Positions 46,334-55,970 of a DNA stretch of 64,000 bases are shown piece after piece. This DNA is from Tetragonia tetragonoides. Lineage: Eukaryota; Streptophyta; Magnoliopsida; Caryophyllales; Aizoaceae. The notes beneath the pieces are model-generated. The model saw only the letters and a program-made list of their open reading frames with translations, made no database searches and had not been told where the DNA came from. Where the stretch lies: assembly GCA_038025085.1 (NCBI GenBank), contig CM076139.1:52556807-52620806 (forward strand). Reading direction: 5' to 3'. How positions within the stretch are numbered: the stretch's first letter is position 1; the number at the start of each line of letters is the position of its first letter. A program made the position numbers and the translations under genes.

Positions 46334-47512
46334 TATGAGAAGATGCAATAAGCAGAGAAAATTACTGAAAGAAAGAGAAAGAGAGAGAGAAGGAGAAGGT
46401 GCAAGAAGTAACCTGCCAGGCTTCTGCCTTATATAGGCAATACTGGGGCAGAGCAACCCAAGGAGAAACAAGGGAGAGAGACTTCTTACCGTGGTTTCCA
46501 GTTGGAAAACCGGGAAACCAGAATACTTGAGTGTTAGAGGCTCTAGGCTTGTCATTCCTACAGAGAGGGAGAGGAGGGATAGCCACCATTCTACCACCAG
46601 AGGGGTTGCGTGAATAGTGTTGGCATTAAATGCCCCAGATAAGATAGGCCCATCTTTATCACATTGTATAATAAACTCAAGGCTTAATCCAATCCAACCA
46701 GAAGTACTAATATCAAACCAAATTTCCCAAAGCAGGGAATACGAGACACACTGCCACACCAAGAAGATCCAATCAACCGAACAAGGGCGGACAAAGGGCA
46801 CCCAGCAAACAAAAGTAATCTTTGACCACTCACTCAAAAAAAGCACGAGGCTAGAGAGAGGGGTAGAATGCTTAAAATATTGGGGATGAACAGCAAGGCG
46901 TACAGTAACCCAAATAGTGGAAATCTCGAAGGAGAGGTCGAAATTTCAAGGACAAAATCTAAAAAAAATAGGGATGAGAGAGAAATCTGAGAGATTTGCA
47001 ATTAGAAAAAATTTCTGGAGTAGAGGACAACTTATAGGGCTGAAAGGGACATCAAACTCAGCTAGAGAGTTAGGGTTTATAAAAAAAAACCCAAATCGCT
47101 TAGAAAAGGACAGTGAAATGAGCTGTAAGGGGGAAGATGGAAATTCAGAGTTGAAAGACCAACAAATAGTGATGTAATTAGCTTGGAAACATCTCCACAC
47201 ACTAGATCTACAGCAGTTGAAGAGTAGAAAAGATTTCTTAGGGTTTGACAAAAACCCCCAAATTTTCGCAAAAACAGACTTAATAGCAAACAAATTTGGG
47301 AAGGAAGAGCAAAATTGATCTTGTATATTGTGATAGACAGAGATTAACCAGCAAATAAATGGGAATTTGTGAAGGGGAACAAGAGATTTACGTTGATCTG
47401 GGGGCTTTGGGTTCTTTGGGGGGCCATTCGCCTTTTTTCACTCTCCTTTTTTTCTCTCTCGACTTTCTCTCTCTTCATTTTTTCTTTCTAAGAGGCTTAT
47501 AGTTAATTTGTT

Positions 47513-48052
47513 CATGATGAATATTTATCTGACTTTCTTTCTTTATGGTTCGAAATTTATCCAACTTTAATGAAGTGAAGAAAAAAATTAACGTAATGTT
47601 TGAACTTTATTTGAATGAGCAAAATTTATAAGGTATGTATAGTTATTAACATATAGTACACTAAGATCGTACTACATATATTGTAGATATAATGTGGGTT
47701 TTCTTTTTACCGAACATAAATTGAATTAAACTAAATTGGAGTAGATCGATGAGAATTGTATAATGTGAGACAATAATTATGTAGCTGAACTGAAATAAAT
47801 GGAAAAAAAACAAACACAACTTACCACATTTGATGTTTAAATTTCTACGATATGAAATTCAACAATATTATTGTTTCTTTTTCAAATCTATGTTCATTGT
47901 ATAAGTATTTTACTCTTGTGAATTGCGATGTTGGATATGGAAAAATTAATACTCCGTAATATAAAATGAAGTGTATATATATTTTAAAATTTTAATATAG
48001 CATATATTGGGTTATTTTAGTAGGAATATTTTCAATTACAATAGGTAAATTA
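47513..48052. other. AT-rich intergenic stretch
   Basis: Pre-insertion sequence to the right of the LINE; no gene or repeat was recognised. Confidence 0.35.
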
Positions 48053-48836
48053 TAGTCCCAACTCCACCAAGATTCATGTAGCCTTCACCCATTCTCTCTC
48101 TCTCCTTCACCCATTCTCTCTCTCTCTCACCTCACTTTCTCTCTCCTCCCCCTTCCCCGATCGCCGGTGCCGTCCAACTGCCGCCACCACCGCCCCACCC
48201 TCACCGCCCGGGCCACCGTCGTGGTCGGCGCCGGCCGGAGACCTCGACGGTGGCCCCCACCAACCGACCCCACCCTTCCCCTCACTCCAACCCTAACCCC
48301 ATTTTCTCTCTCCTCCTTCACCCCCGCCCCACCGCCGCCCTTCCACCCCCGCCCTGGCCACATCGGAGGTCGACTCCGGCCGTCGACCTCAGCCGTGGCC
48401 TCCCACAGCCACCACCTCCCCTCCCCCGCCCCCCACCGGAAAACCCTAACCCCATTTTCTCTCTCCTACTTCACCCCCGCCCCACCGCCGCCCTTCCACC
48501 CCCGCCCTGACCACGGTGGAGGTCGACTCTGACCGTCGACCTCAGCCGTGGCCTCCCCCAGCCACCACCTCCCCTCCCCTCCCCCGCCCCCACCGAAAAA
48601 TTAATACAAAACCCCAAAAAAATTCGAAAACTCTAAAAAATACTCAAAAATCCCAAAAAACGAAAACCCTAGGTCCAAATGGGTTTAATTTAGGGCTTGG
48701 TGAACCCTAAAAGGAGAAAGTGCAAAAAAAAAAAAAAAAGAAAGTGGAGCCGCGTGAGTCTCACGCGCCGTCGTGATGGCGCGTGGATCTCACGCGCTTA
48801 GCTCCCAGCTCCACGAAGCTCCATGGAGTTGGGAGT
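48053..48836. mobile_element. GC-rich TIR element, relative of 10970-11640
   Basis: Left end gtcccaactcca and the reverse complement of the right end (tactcccaactcca) are short inverted repeats. The body is CT/CCG-rich, contains a 153-bp direct duplication (copies start 48289 and 48442) and ends with a hairpin-prone segment carrying tctcacgcgcc and its partner ggcgcgtggatctcacgcgc. Proline-rich frames (48167-48532, 48250-48510) and glycine/arginine-rich antisense frames are compositional. The superfamily is not decided; no clear duplication was found. Confidence 0.6.
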
Positions 48837-49522
48837 ATATAAAAATTTGAGTTTCAATTACCACCATCGAAGTAAGAATGAGATGAGGACGGCTATGATG
48901 TAATGGCAATTGAGATTTTTTTATTTTTTATTTTTTGTTGAGAAAAACGGGCAATTGAGATTTGAGGGCTCCTTCAAAATATTTTTTGGGGTTGTTTTTG
49001 GCAAATTTTCCAAAAACAAAACCCAAAATAATTATAAAAATATAAATCGCGTTCATACCACTCTCTCTCCGACACTCCTCCGAAACATCTGGTACCATCA
49101 GATGTAAAATGAACGGCTGAGATCAAATCTCAACACCCCTTGTTGCCTTTTGTCAGCTCACGTTGAACTCTTAACTCAAAACTCAACTCAATACAACCAT
49201 TCTCTTTCCTCTTCTGTAATAAACTTTAGTACTTCTCTCTCTCTCATCTCTCTGAGCTCCCAGAACTCAGACCAAAACTACCATATTTTTCTCTTGAACC
49301 AAAAAAGAAAATCAATTCAAATAATTTTTTTGTTCATCTCCTTTAATCTCTCAGCCAATAGAAATTAGAGAGAGAGAATTTGGGAGAGAATTTAGGAGAG
49401 GAGAGAGAGAGAAGACATTGGAGCTCGTGGATCGGGTTTGGATCTGAAGGGAGAGTTGATTTTTGTCACATTTAGTCAACGGATCCGTCGTCGTTTTATC
49501 AGATCGGAAGAAAAATTTGACG

Positions 49523-50091
49523 GTATGTCTAATTATAGCATGCGAAAAATGTTCATTTAATGGGACTTATTTAAATTGTGTTTTTTTGTGTTTCATTAAA
49601 TGGGGATCAATCAATTAATCAATCTATAAGTCATAGTTTTGATTATTTGGCTTAATCAATGTGAATAAATTCAAAGGGAAATGGAAGGGAATAAATTTTG
49701 GGAGAGATTGTTGTAATTGTAACCCTAGATGAATTAAATGGAGATTTTGATTTAAGAAATGGGAAAGTCGGTCCAATTTTGGTAATTAAATACAGTATGA
49801 TTTAAGGGAACTGATTGCATTTTTTAAATTTGGTTAAATGGGTTCAAGTTTTGGGTTGATTGATTTGGTTTAATTGATCATGGTTAATTAGGTTGTTGCA
49901 CTGGGAGATACTTTGATTGGGTACATAAATGGAATGATAAAGGTTATTATTTGGAGATATATGATCAAATTGGATTATTAAATGCAATTTTATGTCTCTA
50001 GGTGCGGTTAATCTATGCTTTGATTGATTTAAATTTGTCAAATTTATGTCATCAGTTCATTGAATTGGGTAAATTTTGTTTGATCAATCAG
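49523..50091 (+). other. Predicted 5'UTR intron of the ANTH gene
   Basis: A donor (cg|gtatgt) follows a CT-rich leader (about 49060-49522), and an acceptor (gatcaatcag|gg) precedes the start codon by 74 bp. The interval is T-rich as expected of a plant intron. The leader start was not determined. Confidence 0.6.
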
Positions 50092-50165
50092 GGATATTAC
50101 TGAAATACATAGTCGTTAGCTTTTGAAAGAGAAGATTTTGGGTTGAGGATAGAGAAAAGAGAAAA

Positions 50166-52103
50166 ATGGCTCCTAGTATTAGGAAAGCTGTGGGGCAACT
50201 GAAAGATCAAACAAGTATTGGTTTAGCTAAGGTAGCAAGTGACATGGCCCCTGAGCTTGAAGTGGCCATTGTCAAGGCGACAAGCCACGATGACGATCCT
50301 GCTGACGAGAAATACATAAGGAGAATCATCACTTTTACGTCTTACAACCGTATGTATGTCAATGCTTGTATAACTGCGGTCTCCAGGAGGCTGGGGAAGA
50401 CGAAGGACTGGATTGTGGCTTTGAAAGCATTGGTGCTTGTTCACAGACTGGTGAATGATGGGGACCCTATATTTCAGCAAGAGGTACTGTATGCTACTCG
50501 GAGGGGTACAAGGTTGTTGAATATGTCGGACTTTAGGGATGAGGCACATTCGAATTCGTGGGATCATTCTGGTTTTGTGAGGACTTATGCTTTGTATCTG
50601 GATCAGAGGCTGGAGCTGATGTTGTTTGAGAGGAAGCAAGGGGGTAAGGATGGTGCTGGGGGCAGTGGTCACGGTGGTGAGCTTGTGAAGTATGAGTCGA
50701 GGGAGGATCGGTTTCGGTCCCCACCTAGTCGGCATGATTATGATTACGGGGAGTTCAGGGATGAGCCAAGGATGAGGAGGTCCAGGTCATTCGGGGATGT
50801 TGGTGAGGCGAATGGGCGGGAGGAGGAAAAAGCCATCACCCCTTTGAGGGAGTGGAAGCCTGAGAGGATATTTCTGAAGATGAGTCATCTTCAGAGGCTT
50901 TTGGATCGGTTCTTAGCCTGCCGGCCCACTGGATTGGCAAAGAACAGCAGGATGATAATATTTGCATTGTATCCGTTGGTGAGGGAGAGTTTCAAGTTGT
51001 ATGCGGATATCTGTGAAGTTCTAGCTGTTTTGTTGGACAAATTCTTTGATATGGAGAATTCTGACTGTGTCAAGGCATTTGATGCTTATGCGAGTGCTGC
51101 AAAGCAGATTGATGAGCTTGTGGGGTTTTATAACTGGTGCAAGGACACTGGTGTGGTCCGGTCATCAGAGGTCCCTGAAGTGCAGAGAATAACTGATAAA
51201 CTCCTGGAAACTTTGGAGGAGTTTGTGAGGGATAGAACTAAGGGGCCGAAAAGCCCCGAGAGAAAGCCAGAACCTGAACCAGAACCTAAAGAGGAGGAGC
51301 CTGTGCAAAATATGAATGAAATAAAAGCGCTGCCTGCTCCCGAGACATACACTCCTCCACCACCACCAGAGCCCGAGCCTAAACCCAAACCAAAGCAGGA
51401 AACTGGCGACTTGCTTGATCTGAGGGATGATGGAGAAAGTGCGGATTCGCAAGGTAATAAATTTGCCTTGGCTTTGTTTGCTGGGCCTGCTGATAATGCA
51501 AATGGATCATGGCAAGCATTCGATGGTAAACCAGAGGTAACTTCTGCTTGGCAAACCCCAGCTGCTGAACTAGGTAAGGCAGATTGGGAGCTAGCATTGG
51601 TGGAGACAGCTAGCCACCTCTCTCAGCAGAAGGCAGCAATGGGTGGCGGGCTTGATCCTTTGCTTTTGAACGGCATGTACGATCAAGGAGTAGTGAGACA
51701 ACACGTTACCGCTACACAGTTGAGTGGAAGTTCTAGTAGCGTTGCTTTGCCAGCAAAGAGCGCGACACCTGTTTTGGCACTCCCAGCTCCTGATGGCTCT
51801 GTCCAGACAGTGGGCGGGGATCCGTTTGCCGCTTCATTGACAGTCCCACCCCCGGCTTATGTACAAATGGCCGACTTGGAGAAGAAACAGCACTTGCTTA
51901 CACAAGAGCAGATTGTGTGGCAACAATATGCAAACAATGGAATGCAGGGTCAATCTAGTTTGTCGAGGATAGGTGGTGCTGGATATTATGCTCCAGGCAC
52001 TGCTCAGATGATGCCTGCCGCTAATCCCATGATGCCATACGGAATGCCACCAGTTAACGGTATGATGCCACCACCAGCTGGTTATTACTACAACCCTATC
52101 TGA
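50166..52103 (+). CDS. ECA4: ANTH-domain clathrin assembly protein (AP180/CALM type, At2g25430/At4g32285-like)
   Basis: Endocytic adaptor that binds phosphoinositides at the plasma membrane/TGN and recruits clathrin. Single coding exon, 645 aa. The ANTH domain covers about residues 25-330, beginning ELEVAIVKATSHDDDPADEK (phosphoinositide-binding region) and including SYNRMYVNACITAVSRRLG and KALVLVHRLVNDGDP. A charged linker (150-230) separates the two helical halves. The C-terminal tail is disordered: acidic/proline-rich PEPEPEPKEEE and PPPPPEPEPKPKPKQ (368-411), a clathrin-box-like GDLLDLRDD (414-422), a DPF motif (552-554) and a methionine/proline-rich end (PMMPYGMPPVNGMMPPP). No breaks, normal family length. 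Upstream is a CT-rich leader with a 5'UTR intron. The exact orthologue (ECA4 or CAP1) cannot be decided by eye. Confidence 0.93.
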   Translation: MAPSIRKAVGQLKDQTSIGLAKVASDMAPELEVAIVKATSHDDDPADEKYIRRIITFTSYNRMYVNACITAVSRRLGKTKDWIVALKALVLVHRLVNDGDPIFQQEVLYATRRGTRLLNMSDFRDEAHSNSWDHSGFVRTYALYLDQRLELMLFERKQGGKDGAGGSGHGGELVKYESREDRFRSPPSRHDYDYGEFRDEPRMRRSRSFGDVGEANGREEEKAITPLREWKPERIFLKMSHLQRLLDRFLACRPTGLAKNSRMIIFALYPLVRESFKLYADICEVLAVLLDKFFDMENSDCVKAFDAYASAAKQIDELVGFYNWCKDTGVVRSSEVPEVQRITDKLLETLEEFVRDRTKGPKSPERKPEPEPEPKEEEPVQNMNEIKALPAPETYTPPPPPEPEPKPKPKQETGDLLDLRDDGESADSQGNKFALALFAGPADNANGSWQAFDGKPEVTSAWQTPAAELGKADWELALVETASHLSQQKAAMGGGLDPLLLNGMYDQGVVRQHVTATQLSGSSSSVALPAKSATPVLALPAPDGSVQTVGGDPFAASLTVPPPAYVQMADLEKKQHLLTQEQIVWQQYANNGMQGQSSLSRIGGAGYYAPGTAQMMPAANPMMPYGMPPVNGMMPPPAGYYYNPI

Positions 52104-52461
52104 TTTTATTTTTGCTTTGTTATCTGTAGTTGAATGTATTCTTTTTTCCTTTTCTTTTTGTGTTCATTGTATCACTTTTATGTGATCTAAATTTCACTTC
52201 TTCTCCTTGGTGATATAAGGGGGGATGGGAATGAGGGGGTATTGGAGGGAAACGATTTGTAATTTCCTTGGGCGGGGGGTTGACTTTGGGGGCCAGTGAA
52301 TGTTATAGTGTTGTGCCTCTGTTTTGTACTATTAAAATTTTCTTGGACGTATAATTTGTGTGCATTATCACACTGTTGCCATTGAGTTTACACTTTACAT
52401 AACCTAACTGATAATACTTTCCCCATTGAGTTTGATTTTAGTTCATTTGTTTTACACCTTA

Positions 52462-52756
52462 GGGCATGCTTGGATTGAGGGTAATGATTAAAGGGGTAAT
52501 GGAACAAATTAAAGGGTAATAGGAAGGTGGAGGTGGTGATGAGGTAATGATTAAGGGGGTTATGGAGGAAATGAAGGGAGAAAGGGGGTAATGCATTACT
52601 CTAGGGGGAGGGTGAGTAACTTTTACCCCCCAAATGGGGAGAATGATTACCCTCCTCTTCACAAAATCTAACACCCACCATCTTCCACACCCTCCATTGT
52701 AGCCTATAATTCTATCTATTACCCCCTTAATCATTACTCTCATTCCAAGCATGCCT
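52462..52756. mobile_element. Harbinger/Tourist-like MITE in 3' flank of ANTH gene
   Basis: Left end gggcatgcttggattgaggg and right-end reverse complement aggcatgcttggaatgagag, flanked by TTA on both sides (52459-52461, 52757-52759). 295 bp, with repeated gggtaatgattaa-type words. A 105-codon antisense frame across it (52459-52776) is an artefact. Confidence 0.8.
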
Positions 52757-53066
52757 TTACAATATATTTTTTTCAAGGAGAATGAAGGTTTCTACTATGT
52801 CTGGGCACTAAAGGGCATAATTCAAGGCCGGAATTAGGGAAATAAAGAGAATTATCATGCATTGTTATTTTGTTACCTTTTGATGCATTGGTATTTGATG
52901 TTGTGCATTGTTGATTGTTATTTCAGATGCAATGTTCACTACCTTAATTAGATAAAATCTTTGAAATCAAAAGTGAAAAGATTACATATTGACATATTCA
53001 CATATATGTAATCCTTGGTAAAATACTCTTTAATTAAGTTGCAAACAAGAGACGAGTTAAGGTAAT

Positions 53067-53636
53067 CTAAACCCTAATCTCTGGTATATCATCAAAATAT
53101 CTCTCAAGGCTCTTCTCATCCATGGATAGACTTCCAAAATCTGGGATTGGTCCAGGAACCACAATTCTTGATAAGGGAGGTGTACTTGTACCAGCTGGTA
53201 CATCATCAAGATATTTTTCATGAAGCTTCTCATCCCTGCATAGACTTCCAAGATTTGGGATTGGTCCTGGAATCAAAAACTCAGATAAGGGAGTCGAAGG
53301 GTCCATCATCAACGATGAAGAATTCATGTTCTTCGTCGGTCCTTCTTCGTTTGATTGTTGCTTCTCTTTCTTGGAATCTTCAGCCTCATATTCGACAGAT
53401 TTCACGTTCGTCGTTCTTTCTTTGTGTGATTGCTTCTCTTTCTTGGTATCTCTAGCCTCAAGGTGGACAGATTTCCAGAACGAAGTAACCTTCCTCCCAA
53501 GCATGCAAGGGCTGCTTCTTTTCTTCTTTGGTATCACCGGTGGTGGAAATAACACTCCAAGGCCAGGGGGTTTAGCAAATAGTTTGCAAGATTTCTTTAG
53601 GGTTTTGCCCTGATCACGGCAAACTACCCTCTTCAT
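53067..53636 (-). CDS. Uncharacterised protein with two internal duplications (189 aa)
   Basis: Not recognised. Single exon, ATG at 53636. A TATA-like ttatataa lies about 95 bp upstream (53731-53739). The N-terminus is basic (MKRVVCRDQGKTLKKSCKLF) and a PPG..FPPPVIPKKKR segment follows. The first duplication is WKSVHLEARDTKKEKQS (54-70) and VKSVEYEAEDSKKEKQQS (78-95). The second is a ~34-residue unit, residues 114-147 and 151-185, sharing STP.LS....PGPIP..GSL..DEK..E.Y.DD.P. No signal peptide or membrane segment; likely intrinsically disordered, possibly nuclear from the basic runs. Codon phase is kept across both repeats, which supports a real gene. Confidence 0.65.
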   Translation of the reverse strand: MKRVVCRDQGKTLKKSCKLFAKPPGLGVLFPPPVIPKKKRSSPCMLGRKVTSFWKSVHLEARDTKKEKQSHKERTTNVKSVEYEAEDSKKEKQQSNEEGPTKNMNSSSLMMDPSTPLSEFLIPGPIPNLGSLCRDEKLHEKYLDDVPAGTSTPPLSRIVVPGPIPDFGSLSMDEKSLERYFDDIPEIRV

Positions 53637-54016
53637 AATTCCTAATAGTAGTAGAGAAGATAAGACAAAAGTTGACTTGACTAAAATTTTCCTATTGTAA
53701 GATCCAAAAGACCAAAACTAGAGAGAAGAATTATATAAACCACAATAAATTTCTAACAAATTTGTTTAGAAAGGCTATCTGAATTTTGACGGTTCCATGT
53801 TCAACGAGTTAGGTTAGAGCCAGCCAACTCTATCACTTTATAGAAATTAAACATAAATAAATAAATAAAAGTGTCGGTGTAACCGGATGTTAACCTCTAA
53901 ATTTTTAAGGAAAAAAAAAAACACGATAATAGAGTTTTTTTTTATGGTAAATTTAGAAGTGTCCATTCCTCCTCATTCTACTTTCATCTAAACCACTTTT
54001 CAGAACACGTGGCTAA

Positions 54017-54298
54017 GGCTTCGTTTGATTCACATGGATAAAATTAATTTTAACTAAACTGAACTGAACTGATTTTTTAAACTTGATCGTTAACCATTTA
54101 AAATTCATCCAAACATAGTCAATATTGGACTCATTTGAAAGTATGCTTTGAGATCTTTCCGATGATATAATTATCATCATAAAATTATTTCGGAATAAAA
54201 AGTTATATGAGTGATAAAGTTAAGCATGAACTGAACTTAACTGAACTAGACTGAACTGAACTGAATTTAAGTAAAATTAAGATAAATCAAACAGAGCC
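54017..54298. repeat. MITE-like repeat with AACTGAACTGA words
   Basis: Left end ggcttcgtttgatt and right-end reverse complement ggctctgtttgatt are inverted repeats, with arrays of ctgaactgaact near both ends. A duplication at the borders could not be fixed. Similar actgaatt/ctgaactgaa words recur at 55430-55550. Confidence 0.5.
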
Positions 54299-55007
54299 AA
54301 GTTGTTAAGTATAAATTATGCTCACTTTTGCTTAAAAAATCGTTTACGATTATTAATAATTTTGTGCTATTCTTAAACACACCCATAATTTTGTAAACAT
54401 TATTGCAAATATTTGGTACCATCAAAATTTTTCATTATTGTATTTTTTAATACACATAGCTTACATTCTAAATACTCTACTATTTTAAATTTAGCATCTT
54501 GATATTATAAAAGATTTAAAATACGTACTACTTTGATACGAGTAAATAAATATTCAGAAGTGTAACCTACTTATCATAGTAAAAACATCATGTCCTTAGA
54601 TATTATTTTATACATTTAAACGAGAATAACTAGTTTACTTGACCAATTGTACCAAAATAAATTGTACTTAATTAACGATAGGTCTCTTATAAGACCTCTT
54701 CAACATGAGACCACCTTTATAGCTAATTATGATATCATGCTTACTTGATTTGCCTCACGTCAAGGCGGGCCTCATAAAAAAAATTTGTGCTCAATCAAAT
54801 TGCATAAACAGTGAAAACAATTGAAGGACCAAAACGGCGTATTAAATTTTTTTAATCCTTATTAATAAGGTACTTCCTACCAAAGATGGTTTCGGGATAG
54901 GTTATCCCAAGGCACGACCCTACCCCGTACGACACGTACACTGAGTACGTCCAAGTACGAGCATAGATATAAATGAGCGGACTTGGGTCGGTTATGTGTA
55001 GAGCCGT

Positions 55008-55178
55008 TAAAAGTTGATAAATTTTAGGGTTTTGATAAATTTTCTCGATCCGAACTCATTTATTATCCGATAAAATGAATTAAAAAGTAATTTGACCCAA
55101 AAATCAATTTATAACTGTCACGATCCGAAGTGATCAGATCCGGAACCCGTTAGGTTAACCCGTTTGACAAATCTAACT
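55008..55178. repeat. Possible decayed copy of the AGACCTGGCAAA hAT-like family
   Basis: The left side tagagccgttaaaagttg and right-end reverse complement tagatttgtcaaacgggtt resemble the family ends, with cgatccgaa and gttaacccg words inside. Flanks gttatgtg and actacatg match at only 4 of 8, so the assignment is weak. Confidence 0.4.
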
Positions 55179-55593
55179 ACATGCATGAATTTTTTTATAA
55201 GTTAGTGCCCCAAGCATAGTAGGGTACAACACGACACGAAAAGTTTTTTAAAAAATGTGAATAAAGCTGTGGGCAAAACATGTCCGTCACGACACAAGTA
55301 TGAGTACGAAGTAGGACTGTGCCAACCTTTGAAATGAAGTGGCACAACAAGACATAATACTGACTCAAAACATAATGGGCAACACGATTCTGACACGACA
55401 CGAAAGACGCGATTCTTTAGAGGTGAACTTATCAGAACAGAACTGAATTCAATATCACTGAATTGGACACCACTTAACTGAATTGAACATAATTTAATGA
55501 ATTTGAAATCACTGAATTGACACCTGAACTGAACTGGAATGACCGGGTAAGCTCTGAAAAATGCACCCGAAACCATTAGTAATTTACAAAATA

Positions 55594-55720
55594 TTGTATG
55601 GACTTAGTCCACGGTAGACAAAAGACTAAATCTTTTTAAATATACCTTTTACATCCCTAAAGCATTTGCACTAATATTCTTAATTATTCTTTGGTCTACC
55701 GTGGACTAAAGTCCATACAA
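55594..55720. mobile_element. Short foldback MITE upstream of the F-box gene
   Basis: A 127-bp element. The left arm ttgtatggacttagtccacg, then gtagac, and the reverse complement of the right arm (ttgtatggactttagtccac, then ggtagac) are about 33-bp near-perfect inverted repeats around a spacer of about 60 bp. It ends 250 bp before the F-box start codon, within the likely promoter. Target-site duplication was not resolved. Confidence 0.7.
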
Positions 55721-55970
55721 GATGGGCTGCTAATAATTAACGGAGATTGTTGTCAATTATGGACCAATGACCCAAGTTGCTCGAATCTTCACAAGTCCTT
55801 AATTATCTCAGTCCAAATAATTCCAATGCCCATGACCAAAAAAATCCCCAAAAGTCCAATTACAAAGAACTGGGTCTGCCGTTTCTCTTTCTCCCTATCA
55901 CAAATACACCAACGAATATTAAACAAAAAAACCTAAATCCCATCACAATCCAAAAGCAGAAAAAAAAAAA

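Larger units (their letters stand above)
40357..47494 (-). mobile_element. L1-type LINE retrotransposon, full length but frame-broken (7.1 kb)
   Basis: Non-LTR retrotransposon on the minus strand with an 18-bp target-site duplication (gctcatagttaatttgtt at 40339-40356, gcttatagttaatttgtt at 47495-47512; one mismatch). The 3' end is an A-rich tail (about 40357-40380 on the complementary strand). Order: 5'UTR 47494-46334, ORF1 46333-44566, ORF2 44557-40463. ORF2 carries endonuclease, reverse transcriptase, zf-RVT and a C-terminal RNase H domain, as in plant L1 lineages. Several frameshifts and at least one stop (about 42762) make it non-autonomous. The intact duplication with one mismatch suggests a moderately old insertion. 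Confidence 0.92.

Noticed and set aside
48127..48710. Proline-rich frames resembling extensin-like proteins
   Set aside because: Several phases are open at once, the sequence is a dispersed repeat with a 153-bp duplication, and no start context or signal peptide is present.
50223..50735. 170-codon antisense frame within the ANTH gene
   Set aside because: Shadow of the ANTH coding sequence; no independent domain.
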